A DNA stretch of 5,302 nt from Solobacterium sp. (GTDB lineage Bacteria; Bacillota_I; Bacilli_A; Erysipelotrichales; Erysipelotrichaceae). The notes beneath the pieces were generated by a model that saw only the letters and a program-made list of their open reading frames with translations, did not search any database and was not told the origin of the DNA. How positions within the stretch are numbered: the first letter of the stretch is position 1; each line of letters opens with the position of its first letter. This document shows, piece after piece, positions 1-5,302 of the stretch. The DNA lies in the NCBI GenBank assembly GCA_016291725.1, contig JAEEYJ010000182.1, positions 1 to 5,302 on the forward strand. The letters run 5' to 3'. The position numbers and the translations under genes are program-made.

Positions 1-1446
1 GAAATAGTCATCGCTGCTGTAGAAATACGGGTAGGTATAGCCCTGCACGATTCTCTTGTCCAGTGCCAGATACTCCCAGCAGTTCCAGCTCAGCAGAACA
101 GCCTCTTCCCCATCTGAACCATTGATGGTCTGAATGTCCTTCAGTTGCTGTTCATAGCGCTCCGCTTCCTCTTCGGCTGCGTACAGGCCTGCCAGAGGAC
201 CTTTCTCCAGCTTCGTATGATAGACAAACGAAGAGTTTCCGAAGGTTTCGGAAACCTTGTACCATCCCAGCAGGCAGACCAGAACCACCATGCATATACG
301 CAGTCCCCTGCTGTCATGGTGAAGCAGAGCCAGCACGGCACAGGCAATGATCAGCGGCGCAGCATAGCTGTTCGGACCGACATTTGTGGAAAGCGATATA
401 CAGAAGGCCAGACCGATCGATGCGGCAAGGCAGCTTACATAATACGGATCCTGCTCATACAGCAGACAGGCCGCAATGCCCAGCACAGCAAACGGAACCA
501 GGATCACGGTAAAACCCCCGTTCAGTGGATAATACGGCCGGATCAGCGTCACCCAGATAATGCTGCAGGTATTGATCAGTGCCGAAGCATCCAGCAGAAG
601 CTTTTTCTTCTCTTCCTTCCTGCGCCACAGCAGTGCCATTGCCGTCTCTGCCGCAAAGAACAGCGCAAACGGTCCGAAAGCCAGCACCAGCCTTCCCGCA
701 TTCTTTGCAAATACCATCAGTGCGTTCGCACTGTGCGCAGAGTCCACCAGCTCCGGCAGACTCGCCAGCACACCGCCCAGAGGCGCCCTGGACAGCACAA
801 ATCCCAGGAAAACACAGGCAAGGGAAACTGCTCCTGCCGTGATCCAGACCCACGAACGCAGGGGAACGATTCTCCGGTTCCTGATCATCACAGCGGTCAG
901 GAACACATACATCAGAATGAAATACGGACTGTTCAGCACTGCCGCTGCCATCATCACACCGCACAGCCACAGTCGGAATGCAGAACGATGATCCCTCGGA
1001 TACACCAGCAGCCCGATCATCAGGAAGCCGATTGCCAGGGTATTGTAGGAAGGCGCCATGATATTGAAAGGCGTATACAGCATAAAGATTGCCGAAGCCA
1101 GTACAGACCAGGGTGTATCCTTGCGGAACTTCAGATAGATTCCGGCACCGATGCCCATTGTCATTGCAGTATATACAAGGCGGAAGGCCAGCACTATCCC
1201 CTGTGTACCGCCGAAGAATGCACGGTACAGCTTCACCAGCGGGAACGTAAAGAAAGCCATCAACTGTCCGATATCCCACAGATCATAAAGCATGGCATCG
1301 CCCCGGGCTATCCGGTCTGCCACCGCGAGATAGAAGTGTTCATCCGTATATCCCGGACCTCTGTGCGCTTTCCATATCTGTACAGCCAGAACCGCAAGAA
1401 AAACAGCAATCCAGATAAGATCCTGCTGATTGAACTTCTTCCTCAT
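1..1446 (-). CDS. Polytopic membrane protein, probable GT-C fold glycosyltransferase (PMT/ArnT-like), 3' end missing
   Basis: The frame stays open for 482 codons from ATG 1446-1444 to the window edge, so the C-terminus is not seen. A short basic N-terminus (MRKK) precedes a first hydrophobic helix at about residues 9-25. About ten to twelve further hydrophobic segments follow, up to about residue 397, and then a soluble stretch (403-482). The first loop after helix 1 carries an acidic pair, D35-E36, in GYTDEHFYLA, followed by WDIGQ at about 58-62. An acidic DE-x-x-Y motif in the first outer loop is typical of GT-C enzymes that move sugars from polyprenyl-phosphate donors onto extracytoplasmic acceptors. 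The post-membrane segment has a GPLAGLY motif and then a charged helix rich in Glu, which also resembles GT-C proteins. Donor and acceptor cannot be told. The gene lies 36 nt behind the Nudix gene. No Shine-Dalgarno is visible, and ATG 1446 is the only ATG before an upstream in-frame stop. A non-enzymatic membrane protein remains possible. Confidence 0.75.
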   Translation of the reverse strand, partial: MRKKFNQQDLIWIAVFLAVLAVQIWKAHRGPGYTDEHFYLAVADRIARGDAMLYDLWDIGQLMAFFTFPLVKLYRAFFGGTQGIVLAFRLVYTAMTMGIGAGIYLKFRKDTPWSVLASAIFMLYTPFNIMAPSYNTLAIGFLMIGLLVYPRDHRSAFRLWLCGVMMAAAVLNSPYFILMYVFLTAVMIRNRRIVPLRSWVWITAGAVSLACVFLGFVLSRAPLGGVLASLPELVDSAHSANALMVFAKNAGRLVLAFGPFALFFAAETAMALLWRRKEEKKKLLLDASALINTCSIIWVTLIRPYYPLNGGFTVILVPFAVLGIAACLLYEQDPYYVSCLAASIGLAFCISLSTNVGPNSYAAPLIIACAVLALLHHDSRGLRICMVVLVCLLGWYKVSETFGNSSFVYHTKLEKGPLAGLYAAEEEAERYEQQLKDIQTINGSDGEEAVLLSWNCWEYLALDKRIVQGYTYPYFYSSDDYF

Positions 1447-1455
1447 AACCAGTTC

Positions 1456-1461
1456 ATTATA
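1456..1461 (-). promoter_or_regulatory. Possible -10 box (TATAAT) just upstream of the membrane-protein gene
   Basis: The minus strand reads an exact TATAAT only 9 nt before ATG 1446, in the 36-nt gap after the Nudix gene. No hexamer resembling TTGACA lies 16-18 nt upstream. If it is used, transcription would start about 3 nt before the ATG and give a nearly leaderless mRNA, which would fit the missing Shine-Dalgarno. It may equally be a chance match. Confidence 0.25.
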
Positions 1462-1482
1462 CCGTATATTTCCCCGGTACGC

Positions 1483-2100
1483 TCACTCATCCCCGGCAGG
1501 CAGTTCTGCCCACAGGGACAGGAAGCGCTCCGTAACTCTTGCGGTAAATCCCCAGATCACCGGTTCTGTACCGTAGAAGGTCATCCGGCGTTCCGCAGGA
1601 TGCTGCAGCCACTGAAGACCGCCCGGCACCGAACGGAAGAACTCTTCATCAGCGGTATAGGCTTCCCGGACGGTCTGCACTGCCTCCAGCTTCTGCAGAT
1701 CCTCCACACCGCAGGAAAACACCGCATCGCTTTCATCCTTTGCAAAGGTATACCTGTAATCCTTCAGAACACCCGTATATACCGTTACCATGTGTCCGCG
1801 AGGTCCCGGCAGGCTTCCCAGGCAGACCAGATCCTCCAACTGCTCTTCCCGGATGCACAGCTCTTCCATGCACTCCCGGACAACAGCCTCCCGTGTGCTT
1901 TCCCCCGGTTCAATTCGTCCGCCCGGAAAGCAGACTTCTCCCGGCTGGGTCCGCAGACCGGAAGCCCTGACCTCATACAGCAGCTTCCATTCATCCTCTT
2001 CATACAGCAGCGGAATCAGGATTACAGCGCCGCGGTCCTTGGTAAAGGCTGACGAATCCTGCAGAATCCTCTTTTTCATTTCTTCCGGTCTGTTTCCCAT
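1483..2100 (-). CDS. Nudix hydrolase, CoA pyrophosphatase type (NudL/Pcd1-like)
   Basis: This 205-residue protein is complete. It shows the CoA-pyrophosphatase signature at residues 40-61: LL, then R45-A46, R50, G54 and FPGG at 58-61. The signature runs directly into a Nudix box at 61-83 (G61, E67, R75-E76, E79-E80, I83). The Nudix glutamates bind the divalent metal that activates water. Enzymes of this family cleave the pyrophosphate of CoA and its derivatives into 4'-phosphopantetheine and 3',5'-ADP, and act in the cytosol in CoA turnover. One deviation is visible: the glycine near the end of the Nudix box is Cys82. The length is normal for the family. The ATG at 2100 has GAAGG 4 nt upstream on the minus strand and a TATAAT about 30 nt upstream. 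The membrane glycosyltransferase-like gene follows after 36 nt. The family call is firm; the exact substrate is inferred from the signature. Confidence 0.93.
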   Translation of the reverse strand: MGNRPEEMKKRILQDSSAFTKDRGAVILIPLLYEEDEWKLLYEVRASGLRTQPGEVCFPGGRIEPGESTREAVVRECMEELCIREEQLEDLVCLGSLPGPRGHMVTVYTGVLKDYRYTFAKDESDAVFSCGVEDLQKLEAVQTVREAYTADEEFFRSVPGGLQWLQHPAERRMTFYGTEPVIWGFTARVTERFLSLWAELPAGDE

Positions 2101-2121
2101 ACTGCCTTCTTTCTTTTCGTT

Positions 2122-2156
2122 TGATATCCCACATTATACAACACAGACCTGATATC
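2122..2156. repeat. Pair of 7-bp direct repeats (TGATATC) in the divergent promoter region
   Basis: TGATATC occurs at 2122-2128 and again at 2150-2156, 28 bp start to start. Each copy contains the palindrome GATATC. The leftward -10 box (2133-2138) lies between them, so they could be a regulator's half-sites, and the palindromic cores could also pair. The spacing is close to, but not exactly, three helical turns. The motif is short and AT-rich enough that chance is a real alternative. Confidence 0.2.
2133..2138 (-). promoter_or_regulatory. -10 box (TATAAT) for the leftward Nudix transcript
   Basis: The minus strand has an exact TATAAT in the divergent intergenic region, with 32 nt between it and the Nudix ATG at 2100. 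That leaves a leader of about 25 nt containing the GAAGG Shine-Dalgarno. I see no convincing -35 hexamer at 16-18 nt spacing, so this rests on the -10 match and its position. Confidence 0.45.
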
Positions 2157-2181
2157 TGCCCCGTAAAACCATTTCCATCAA

Positions 2182-2190
2182 TGCTATAAT
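2182..2190 (+). promoter_or_regulatory. Extended -10 promoter element for the rightward four-gene operon
   Basis: TGCTATAAT is an extended -10 element (TG, one base, TATAAT) ending 19 nt before the methyltransferase ATG at 2210. No TTGACA-like -35 is seen, which extended -10 promoters tolerate. The predicted transcript start is near 2196-2197, inside or at the edge of the AGAAGG ribosome-binding site (2195-2200), so the leader would be unusually short, about 13 nt. It is the only good promoter candidate seen for the rightward operon. Confidence 0.5.
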
Positions 2191-2209
2191 AATCAGAAGG
2201 ATAAATACT

Positions 2210-3088
2210 ATGAGAAGACTGGCTGATCAATGGAATGAATATCTCTGCCTGGATGCAGGAGACGGAGAAAAACTCGAGCAATGGGGACCTTATGTACTGC
2301 GCAGGCCGGACCCTCAGGCCATCTGGCCGAAAGACAACGGCTATGATCTCTGGAACCGTCCGGATGCCGTCTACCACCGTTCCCGCAGCGGCGGCGGAAG
2401 CTGGGAATTCCGGAAAACACTGCCGGAACAGTGGAAGATCCATTATAAAGGTCTGACGTTCAAAGTCGCTCCGACCGGCTTCAAGCATACCGGACTGTTC
2501 CCCGAACAGGCCGCCAACTGGGACTGGATGAGCAGTCTCATCCGGGACCATCAGGATGAAGAACTGCGGATCCTGAATCTGTTTGCCTACACCGGCGGAG
2601 CCACCATGGCCTGCAGTGCAGCCGGCGCCGCCGAAGTCGTACATGTCGACGCAGCCAAAGGCATGGTCGCGTGGGCAAAGGAAAACCGTGATCTCTGCGG
2701 ACTGGAAAACCGGAAGATCCGTTTTCTGGTGGACGATACGGAAAAGTTCGTCCAAAGGGAAAAACGGAGAGGACGCACCTACCATGGCATCATTATGGAC
2801 CCCCCTTCCTACGGACGCGGTCCCAACGGCGAAGTATGGAAATTCGAGGAACAGATCACACCGCTGCTGAAAGCCTGCGCGGATATCCTCGATGACCATG
2901 CCCTGTTCTTCCTGATCAACAGCTATACAACCGGCATCGGTGCGACAGTGCTGGACAACCTGCTCAGCAGCATCCTCCTGCCCGATCATCCCGACGGCAC
3001 GGTGGAAACCGGTGAACTCGGCATTCCCCTGCTGCAGCGGAGTATGGTTCTCCCCTGCGGCATCTTCGGAAGATGGCAGCGCTCATGA
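2210..3088 (+). CDS. Class I SAM-dependent methyltransferase, RlmI-like (COG1092), without PUA domain
   Basis: The protein has 292 residues and is complete. An N-terminal region with YVLRRPDPQAIWP (28-40) and a TGLFPEQAANW segment (94-104) leads into a Rossmann methyltransferase domain. SAM-binding motif I is NLFAYTGGAT (123-132), the acidic end of the second strand is D147, and motif IV is DPPSYGRG (197-204). The C-terminus has LPCGIFGRW. This pattern matches the COG1092 family, whose best-known member, RlmI, makes 5-methylcytosine at position 1962 of 23S rRNA. RlmI is about 100 residues longer because of an N-terminal PUA domain that is absent here, so the target may differ. RNA methylation is inferred from family and from the pseudouridine synthase next door. 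ATG 2210 has AGAAGG 9 nt upstream. The stop codon overlaps the next start as ATGA, which implies translational coupling. Confidence 0.88.
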   Translation: MRRLADQWNEYLCLDAGDGEKLEQWGPYVLRRPDPQAIWPKDNGYDLWNRPDAVYHRSRSGGGSWEFRKTLPEQWKIHYKGLTFKVAPTGFKHTGLFPEQAANWDWMSSLIRDHQDEELRILNLFAYTGGATMACSAAGAAEVVHVDAAKGMVAWAKENRDLCGLENRKIRFLVDDTEKFVQREKRRGRTYHGIIMDPPSYGRGPNGEVWKFEEQITPLLKACADILDDHALFFLINSYTTGIGATVLDNLLSSILLPDHPDGTVETGELGIPLLQRSMVLPCGIFGRWQRS

Positions 3089-3750
3089 TCAAAGTACTGT
3101 ACGAAGACAATCATCTGCTATGTGTAGAGAAACCGGTCAATGTTCCTGTACAGGCTGACCGTTCCCGCGATCCGGATCTGCTCAGTATGTGCAAGGCCTA
3201 TCTTAAGGAGAAATACCACAAACCGGGAAATGTCTGGCTCGGCCTTGTCCACCGCCTCGACCGGCCGGTCGGCGGAGCCATGGTCTTCGCCAGAACAGAT
3301 AAGGCCGCCTCACGCCTCTCGGATGCCGTACGCAAAGGACAGCTGCAGAAAACCTACTATGCTGTCCTGGACGGGCAGATGCGTGAAGCGGAAGGCACCC
3401 TGACAGACTGGCTGGTGAAGGACAGCAGGACCAATACCGTAGCCGTGACGGATGAAGCGCACGGAAAGAAAAGCGTACTGCATTACCGGATTCTCGGCAT
3501 CCGTGACGGAATGTCCCTGGCAGAGATTCTTCTGGAGACCGGCAGATCCCATCAGATCCGCGTACAGTTCGCTTCCCGGGGATGTCCGCTGGTCTATGAC
3601 CAACGCTACCATCCCGCGCCCGGAAAAGGACAGATTGCCCTCTGGGCGGTTCGTCTGGGCTTTCCCCACCCGGTTACCAAAGAGATCATTACGGTGGAAT
3701 CACATGCACCGGATACTTATCCATGGAACAGATTCGAGGTGATAGACTGA
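3085..3750 (+). CDS. RluA-family pseudouridine synthase without S4 domain
   Basis: The 221-residue protein starts MIKVLYEDNHLLCVEKP, the usual beginning of the RluA catalytic domain. No S4 RNA-binding domain precedes it. The catalytic aspartate is D59 in HRLDRPVGG (56-64). The conserved tyrosine motif KTYYAVLDG starts at 89, and GRSHQIRVQ is at 153-161. These enzymes convert uridine to pseudouridine in rRNA or tRNA without a cofactor; which RNA and site cannot be read from the sequence. The RPVGG ending differs from the common TSG form and marks a subgroup. An in-frame ATG at 3073 would add four residues, but a purine run (GGAAG) abuts it with no spacer. ATG 3085 overlaps the methyltransferase stop as ATGA, so it is preferred. 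The stop at 3748-3750 overlaps the next gene's start. Confidence 0.92.
   Translation: MIKVLYEDNHLLCVEKPVNVPVQADRSRDPDLLSMCKAYLKEKYHKPGNVWLGLVHRLDRPVGGAMVFARTDKAASRLSDAVRKGQLQKTYYAVLDGQMREAEGTLTDWLVKDSRTNTVAVTDEAHGKKSVLHYRILGIRDGMSLAEILLETGRSHQIRVQFASRGCPLVYDQRYHPAPGKGQIALWAVRLGFPHPVTKEIITVESHAPDTYPWNRFEVID
3736..3741 (+). promoter_or_regulatory. Shine-Dalgarno GAGGTG that fixes the carboxypeptidase start
   Basis: GAGGTG lies 8 nt before ATG 3750, inside the end of the pseudouridine synthase gene. The alternative in-frame ATG at 3723 lies upstream of this site and has no comparable sequence before it. This, with the TGATG stop-start overlap, supports 3750 as the true start. Confidence 0.75.
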
Positions 3751-4982
3751 TGACTGCTAAAAGGAAAAGAAAAAGACGCCTCCGGCTGCCCTGGCAGAAC
3801 ACCGGCACCCAGCGCCGCAGAAGACGCAGACGGAAGGTGCGCAAGGAGGTATGGTACGCCCTGGCTGCTGTACTTGTACTGGCACTGCTGATCTTCGTTC
3901 CGAACCATATCCGCACCAAGAAGCTGAAGGAACTCGGCTACACCAAGCCGGTCATCAAGGAGATCAAGAAGCAGAAGCTGTCCAGAGTCCTTCTGGATAA
4001 TAATTACTATTCTGCCTATCTCGCAGACAGCATCATGGACGGAACGGTCAACACCGACTATCTCCCCCTGTATACTTTGGTCCAGAGCGGCGGCTCCCTG
4101 AACGCGGATGACTTCCTGCTGTGGAACCGTCTGGAAGATAAAGGATACGAAGAGGACCAGCTGCTGAACCTGTTCGGACATCTGCGTTTCTGGGAGATGA
4201 CACCGCTGCTCGTCTTTGACTATCAGTACAACGAACAGCCGTACATCGATGACTGCATAGCCCATGCGGATGTCAACTCTCCCTCTTCCTTCACCCTGTC
4301 CGGAAGCTACTTTGTACCGTATGGTGCAGCACGGCCCACAGTGGACCCGCACAGCAGCTCTGCCATCGTCAACAAGACCTACTACCTTGGGTCTGACTTC
4401 GAACCCACGGATCTGACAGAACTGTCCATCTACTATGCCGCAACCGGCAGGATGCTGTCAAAGACCGGCGCGGATGCCCTGGCGGAATGGTGCAACGCCG
4501 GACGGAATGTCGGCGTCACCTTCTATGCCACAAGCGCCTACCGGACATATGAATCACAGGAAAGCATCTACAATTCCTATGTCCAGGCATGGGGACAGGA
4601 AGAAGCGGACAGCCTGTCCGCCCGTCCAGGACACTCCGAGCACCAGACCGGTCTGGTCGTGGATATTGCCGCAACCAACGAAGACAATGTCAGTGAGTTC
4701 AAGGACACCCTCGCCTACCGCTGGTGCAGCAAGAATTCCGCCGACTACGGCTGGATCCTGCGCTATCCGGAAGGAAAGGAAATCATAACCGGCTACCAGT
4801 TCGAATCCTGGCACTACCGCTACATCGGCAAGGATCTTGCCCTGAAGCTGCAGGAAAGCGGACTGACCTACGATGAATACTACGCACTGTACCTGAAGCC
4901 GTTTGACGACGAAACATTGATTCCGAAGGACAACGTTCTGGAAGGAACAAACTACGCAGCACCGTCTGCAGAAGAGAATTGA
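3750..4982 (+). CDS. Membrane-anchored VanY-type D,D-carboxypeptidase (M15/LAS family)
   Basis: The protein has 410 residues. The N-terminus (1-33) is extremely basic, with 18 Lys/Arg and seven consecutive Arg at 22-28. One membrane helix follows at about 34-50 with no signal-peptidase site seen, so the catalytic part should be outside the cell. Residues 58-77 (LKELGY...) and 128-147 (LEDKGY...) look like two copies of a short helical motif. The C-terminal half is a LAS peptidase: SAYR (262-265), SEHQTGLVVD (296-305) with zinc ligands H298 and D305, and ESWH (352-355) with the catalytic E352 and third ligand H355. All key residues are present. Such enzymes remove the terminal D-Ala from peptidoglycan stem peptides. 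VanY proper gives glycopeptide resistance, but no vanHAX-like genes are nearby, so ordinary wall maturation or recycling is likelier. Start 3750 overlaps the previous stop (TGATG) behind a good Shine-Dalgarno; 3723 would add nine residues. Confidence 0.92.
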   Translation: MTAKRKRKRRLRLPWQNTGTQRRRRRRRKVRKEVWYALAAVLVLALLIFVPNHIRTKKLKELGYTKPVIKEIKKQKLSRVLLDNNYYSAYLADSIMDGTVNTDYLPLYTLVQSGGSLNADDFLLWNRLEDKGYEEDQLLNLFGHLRFWEMTPLLVFDYQYNEQPYIDDCIAHADVNSPSSFTLSGSYFVPYGAARPTVDPHSSSAIVNKTYYLGSDFEPTDLTELSIYYAATGRMLSKTGADALAEWCNAGRNVGVTFYATSAYRTYESQESIYNSYVQAWGQEEADSLSARPGHSEHQTGLVVDIAATNEDNVSEFKDTLAYRWCSKNSADYGWILRYPEGKEIITGYQFESWHYRYIGKDLALKLQESGLTYDEYYALYLKPFDDETLIPKDNVLEGTNYAAPSAEEN

Positions 4983-4983
4983 T

Positions 4984-5302
4984 ATGAAGTATGCACTGAT
5001 CAACGGGCATATCCTGGACGGAACCCAGGACATGGAGCCCATCGAGGGAAAGAATGTACTGATCAACGGGACGCGGATCGAAGCCATTACAGAAGAACTG
5101 CCGGAAGACTATGAACCCATCGACCTGCAGGGCCGCTGGCTGATGCCGGGTCTCATCAACATGCATGTACATCTGGCCGGAAACGGCAGCACTGATATGC
5201 GCCAGAAGGACAACGCAGCGCTTGTACGCAGGCTTTTCAGCAATCCGATCACCCGGGCTGTCGTCTACCGCATGGTCGCCGGTTTTGCAGAGATCGAGCT
5301 GA
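4984..5302 (+). CDS. Metal-dependent amidohydrolase, N-terminal part (cut by window end)
   Basis: The first 106 codons are visible and the frame is open at the edge. Residues 1-50 form the small beta-rich domain typical of amidohydrolases (ALINGHILDG, then VLINGTRIEAI). They are followed by the hallmark LMPGLINMHVHL (53-64), in which H61 and H63 would be the first two metal ligands at the start of the TIM barrel. The arrangement resembles the imidazolonepropionase-like/Xaa-Pro dipeptidase branch (COG1228), but dihydroorotase-like or deaminase-like members share this N-terminus. The substrate cannot be assigned without the barrel. The start lies one base after the carboxypeptidase stop, with GAAGAG (4971-4976) 7 nt upstream as a modest Shine-Dalgarno, so the gene is in the same operon. 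A role downstream of the carboxypeptidase in peptide or amino-acid salvage is speculation. Confidence 0.85.
   Translation, partial: MKYALINGHILDGTQDMEPIEGKNVLINGTRIEAITEELPEDYEPIDLQGRWLMPGLINMHVHLAGNGSTDMRQKDNAALVRRLFSNPITRAVVYRMVAGFAEIEL

Noticed and set aside
455..1279. A 274-codon minus-strand frame inside the membrane-protein gene
   Set aside because: It is out of register with the 482-codon frame that shows a coherent membrane topology. Its own translation is Cys/Gly-rich with no recognisable motif.
1447..1482. Rho-independent terminator between the Nudix gene and the membrane-protein gene
   Set aside because: No GC-rich hairpin followed by a U-run is present on the minus strand.
145..2052. 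A 635-codon open frame on the plus strand across both minus-strand genes
   Set aside because: It is in exact codon register with both minus-strand genes, so its stops would need TTA, CTA or TCA codons in them, which this genome seldom uses. Its translation is rich in Gln, His, Arg and Cys with no domain, while the opposite strand encodes clear proteins.
2000..2989. A 329-codon minus-strand frame opposite the methyltransferase
   Set aside because: The plus strand carries clear SAM-methyltransferase motifs and a ribosome-binding site. The antisense frame has no recognisable domain and also overlaps the Nudix gene.
3717..4352. A 211-codon minus-strand frame opposite the carboxypeptidase N-terminal half
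   Set aside because: It is a by-product of the plus-strand codon bias, overlaps a well-supported gene and has no recognisable motif.
3750..4982. Glycopeptide-resistance vanY
   Set aside because: The fold and active site match, but no van regulatory or ligase genes are nearby, and VanY-like carboxypeptidases are common housekeeping enzymes in Bacillota.

Overview
The window carries six protein-coding genes, two of them cut by its edges. It has no RNA genes, mobile elements, CRISPR arrays or phage genes that I can see. Gene density is high and GC content is above 50% by eye. Several starts have purine-rich Shine-Dalgarno sequences, and leucine is written mostly as CTG. A VanY-type D,D-carboxypeptidase with a basic single-pass anchor and a PUA-less RlmI-like methyltransferase fit a moderately GC-rich member of the Bacillota. 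A gut-type Erysipelotrichales or Lachnospirales organism is possible, but that placement is an impression, not a proof.

Left half, minus strand (1-2100): a Nudix hydrolase with a complete CoA-pyrophosphatase signature (1483-2100) is followed after 36 nt by a large polytopic membrane protein (1446 to beyond position 1). The membrane protein looks like a GT-C fold (PMT/ArnT-like) glycosyltransferase. The two probably form a transcription unit read leftward.

Centre (2101-2209): a 109-bp divergent intergenic region. It holds a TATAAT box on each strand, an extended -10 on the plus side, and a 7-bp direct repeat (TGATATC) on both sides of the leftward -10 box.

Right half, plus strand (2210 to beyond 5302): four genes are packed with ATGA, TGATG and 1-nt junctions, so they are almost certainly one translationally coupled operon. 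In order they are an RlmI-like class I SAM methyltransferase, an RluA-family pseudouridine synthase without an S4 domain, a membrane-anchored VanY-type (M15) D,D-carboxypeptidase, and the first 106 codons of a metal-dependent amidohydrolase. The first two point to RNA modification, the third to peptidoglycan trimming outside the cell. The amidohydrolase substrate cannot be told.

The start codons of the pseudouridine synthase (3085) and the carboxypeptidase (3750) were chosen over upstream in-frame ATGs because of overlap geometry and Shine-Dalgarno spacing. I do not see a clearly new biological system. The most notable points are the operon composition, the very basic tail of the carboxypeptidase, a substituted Nudix-box glycine, and the near-leaderless geometry upstream of the membrane protein.
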